A stretch of 6,156 nucleotides of DNA from JANXVV01 sp038230975 (GTDB lineage Bacteria > Planctomycetota > Phycisphaerae > Tepidisphaerales > Tepidisphaeraceae), in NCBI GenBank assembly GCA_038230975.1, contig JBBRMF010000300.1, forward strand, positions 1 through 6,156. The letters run 5' to 3'. Below the pieces are notes generated by a model that was not told the DNA's origin, ran no database searches, and saw only the letters and a list, made by a program, of their open reading frames with translations. Shown here one piece after another: positions 5,229 through 6,156 of the stretch. Numbering within the stretch: the stretch's first letter is position 1; each line of letters starts with the position of its first letter. Both the position numbers and the translations under genes were made by a program.

Positions 5229-6156
5229 TGAGTGAGGCGCGCACATCGCATCTGGCTGCGGTCAAGACGGTGGTCATCAAGTTGGGGACGCAGTTGCTTT
5301 CGGATAAGGAGCGACGGCTTGATGCGGATTACCTGGCAACCGTCGCCGAACAAGTAATCGCGTTGCGAGATCGCGGCGTTCTGGTCACGATTGTCAGCAG
5401 TGGTGCGATCGCCGCGGGGTTGCGTGAATTGAATCTGGCCAAGCGACCCACGGACCTTGGTAAGCTGCAAGCAGTCGCGGCGGTCGGTCAGCGAAAACTC
5501 ATGGACGCCTGGGCACAGGTGTTTTCACCTTGGAAACTGCCGGTTGCGCAGCTGCTTCTGACGCGTGAAGACGTGGATGACCGCGCGCGATTTTTGAACG
5601 TGCGAAATACGATTCATGCCGTTCACGAGCTGGGGGCCATTCCGATTCTCAATGAAAACGACACGATCAGCACGGATGAACTGGCGGCGATCAGCTTCGG
5701 CGACAATGATATTCTTGCCGCGATGGTTGCCCACGCGCTGCGGGCCAATCTGCTTGTACTCCTGAGCGTTGTTGACGGATTGCTCGATGCGGACGGCAAC
5801 CCGGTGCGCCTGGTGGAGAACATCGACGATGCCCTCAAGTTCGTGCGAACCGAAAAAAGTGCTGCCGGCAAAGGGGGAATGAATTCCAAATTGATGGCCG
5901 CGAAAACGGTCACCGACGCCGGTGAAGCAATGGTCGTCGCTGATGGGCGAATGCCGAATGTGCTGACGCGTCTTCTGCAGGGGGAAGACGTCGGGACTCT
6001 CTTTCTACCGTCGGCCAAAAAACGAAGCTCTCGAAGCCGCTGGATCGGCGCTGCCCGCCCCGTCGGGGTCATTGTGGTGGATGATGGCGCTGTATGCGCA
6101 CTGGTCGAAAAGAATCGCAGCCTTCTACCGGCAGGCGTGATGCGCGTCGAAGGTGA
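5228..6156 (+). CDS. proB: Glutamate 5-kinase, N-terminal 309 codons (3' end outside window)
   Basis: ProB phosphorylates L-glutamate with ATP to glutamyl 5-phosphate, the first and usually feedback-controlled step of proline synthesis in the cytoplasm. The amino-acid-kinase domain spans about residues 12-245: 'VIKLGTQLL' with Lys18, 'SSGAIAAG' (57-64), 'LLLTREDVDDRARFLN' (109-124), 'NENDT' (142-146), 'FGDNDILAA' (157-165) and 'GKGGMNSKL' with Lys221 (214-222). These match the ATP- and glutamate-binding motifs of E. coli ProB. From about 271 ('RWIGAARPVG') a PUA domain begins, as in the long form of the enzyme, and is cut after 'MRVEG'. The frame continues to the edge: the final TGA at 6154-6156 is out of frame and is not the stop. 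ATG 5228 overlaps the upstream TGA; no good Shine-Dalgarno site is visible, so translation probably depends on coupling. About 60 residues are probably missing, judged from the 367-residue E. coli enzyme. Confidence 0.95.
   Translation, partial: MSEARTSHLAAVKTVVIKLGTQLLSDKERRLDADYLATVAEQVIALRDRGVLVTIVSSGAIAAGLRELNLAKRPTDLGKLQAVAAVGQRKLMDAWAQVFSPWKLPVAQLLLTREDVDDRARFLNVRNTIHAVHELGAIPILNENDTISTDELAAISFGDNDILAAMVAHALRANLLVLLSVVDGLLDADGNPVRLVENIDDALKFVRTEKSAAGKGGMNSKLMAAKTVTDAGEAMVVADGRMPNVLTRLLQGEDVGTLFLPSAKKRSSRSRWIGAARPVGVIVVDDGAVCALVEKNRSLLPAGVMRVEG

Noticed and set aside
6154..6156. TGA at the very end as the proB stop codon
   Set aside because: It is out of frame: the last full codon is GGT at 6152-6154, and the PUA domain is still incomplete.

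Overview
This window looks like a bacterial chromosome segment of mid GC content, most likely from a Planctomycetota or other PVC-group organism. That placement is inferred from the combination of genes: a branching enzyme of the eukaryotic GH13_8 type, a lipoprotein of the DUF2959 family, a GYF_2-TM2 membrane protein ending in the 'IIEGIIYL...WF' tail, and a very long secreted beta-strand-repeat protein. No rRNA or other marker gene is present to settle it.

Layout. Positions 1-1461 hold the first 487 codons of a large secreted repeat protein on the minus strand; it runs off the left edge. It has a signal peptide followed by 186-residue repeats that stay in register without gaps. A 301-base AT-rich divergent intergenic region (1462-1762) follows. 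It carries a strong Shine-Dalgarno site and an 11-bp leader hairpin for the minus-strand gene, plus promoter-like boxes pointing both ways. To the right everything is on the plus strand: glgB (1763-3808), a DUF2959 lipoprotein gene (3976-4635), a GYF_2-TM2 membrane protein gene (4698-5228), and proB, encoding glutamate 5-kinase (5228 to beyond the right edge). The last two genes overlap by one base in an ATGA arrangement.

How the genes relate. There is no single obvious pathway. GlgB makes the alpha-1,6 branches of glycogen, but no other glycogen gene is visible. ProB starts proline synthesis and is probably translationally coupled to the membrane protein upstream of it. The DUF2959 and GYF_2-TM2 proteins are envelope proteins of unknown function. 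The repeat protein is transcribed away from the others and is probably exported to the cell surface or beyond.

No tRNA, rRNA, CRISPR array, insertion sequence or phage gene was seen. I did not find a clearly new multi-gene system. The most interesting signals are the internal repeat structure of the surface protein, the hairpin in its leader, and the eukaryotic-type branching enzyme.
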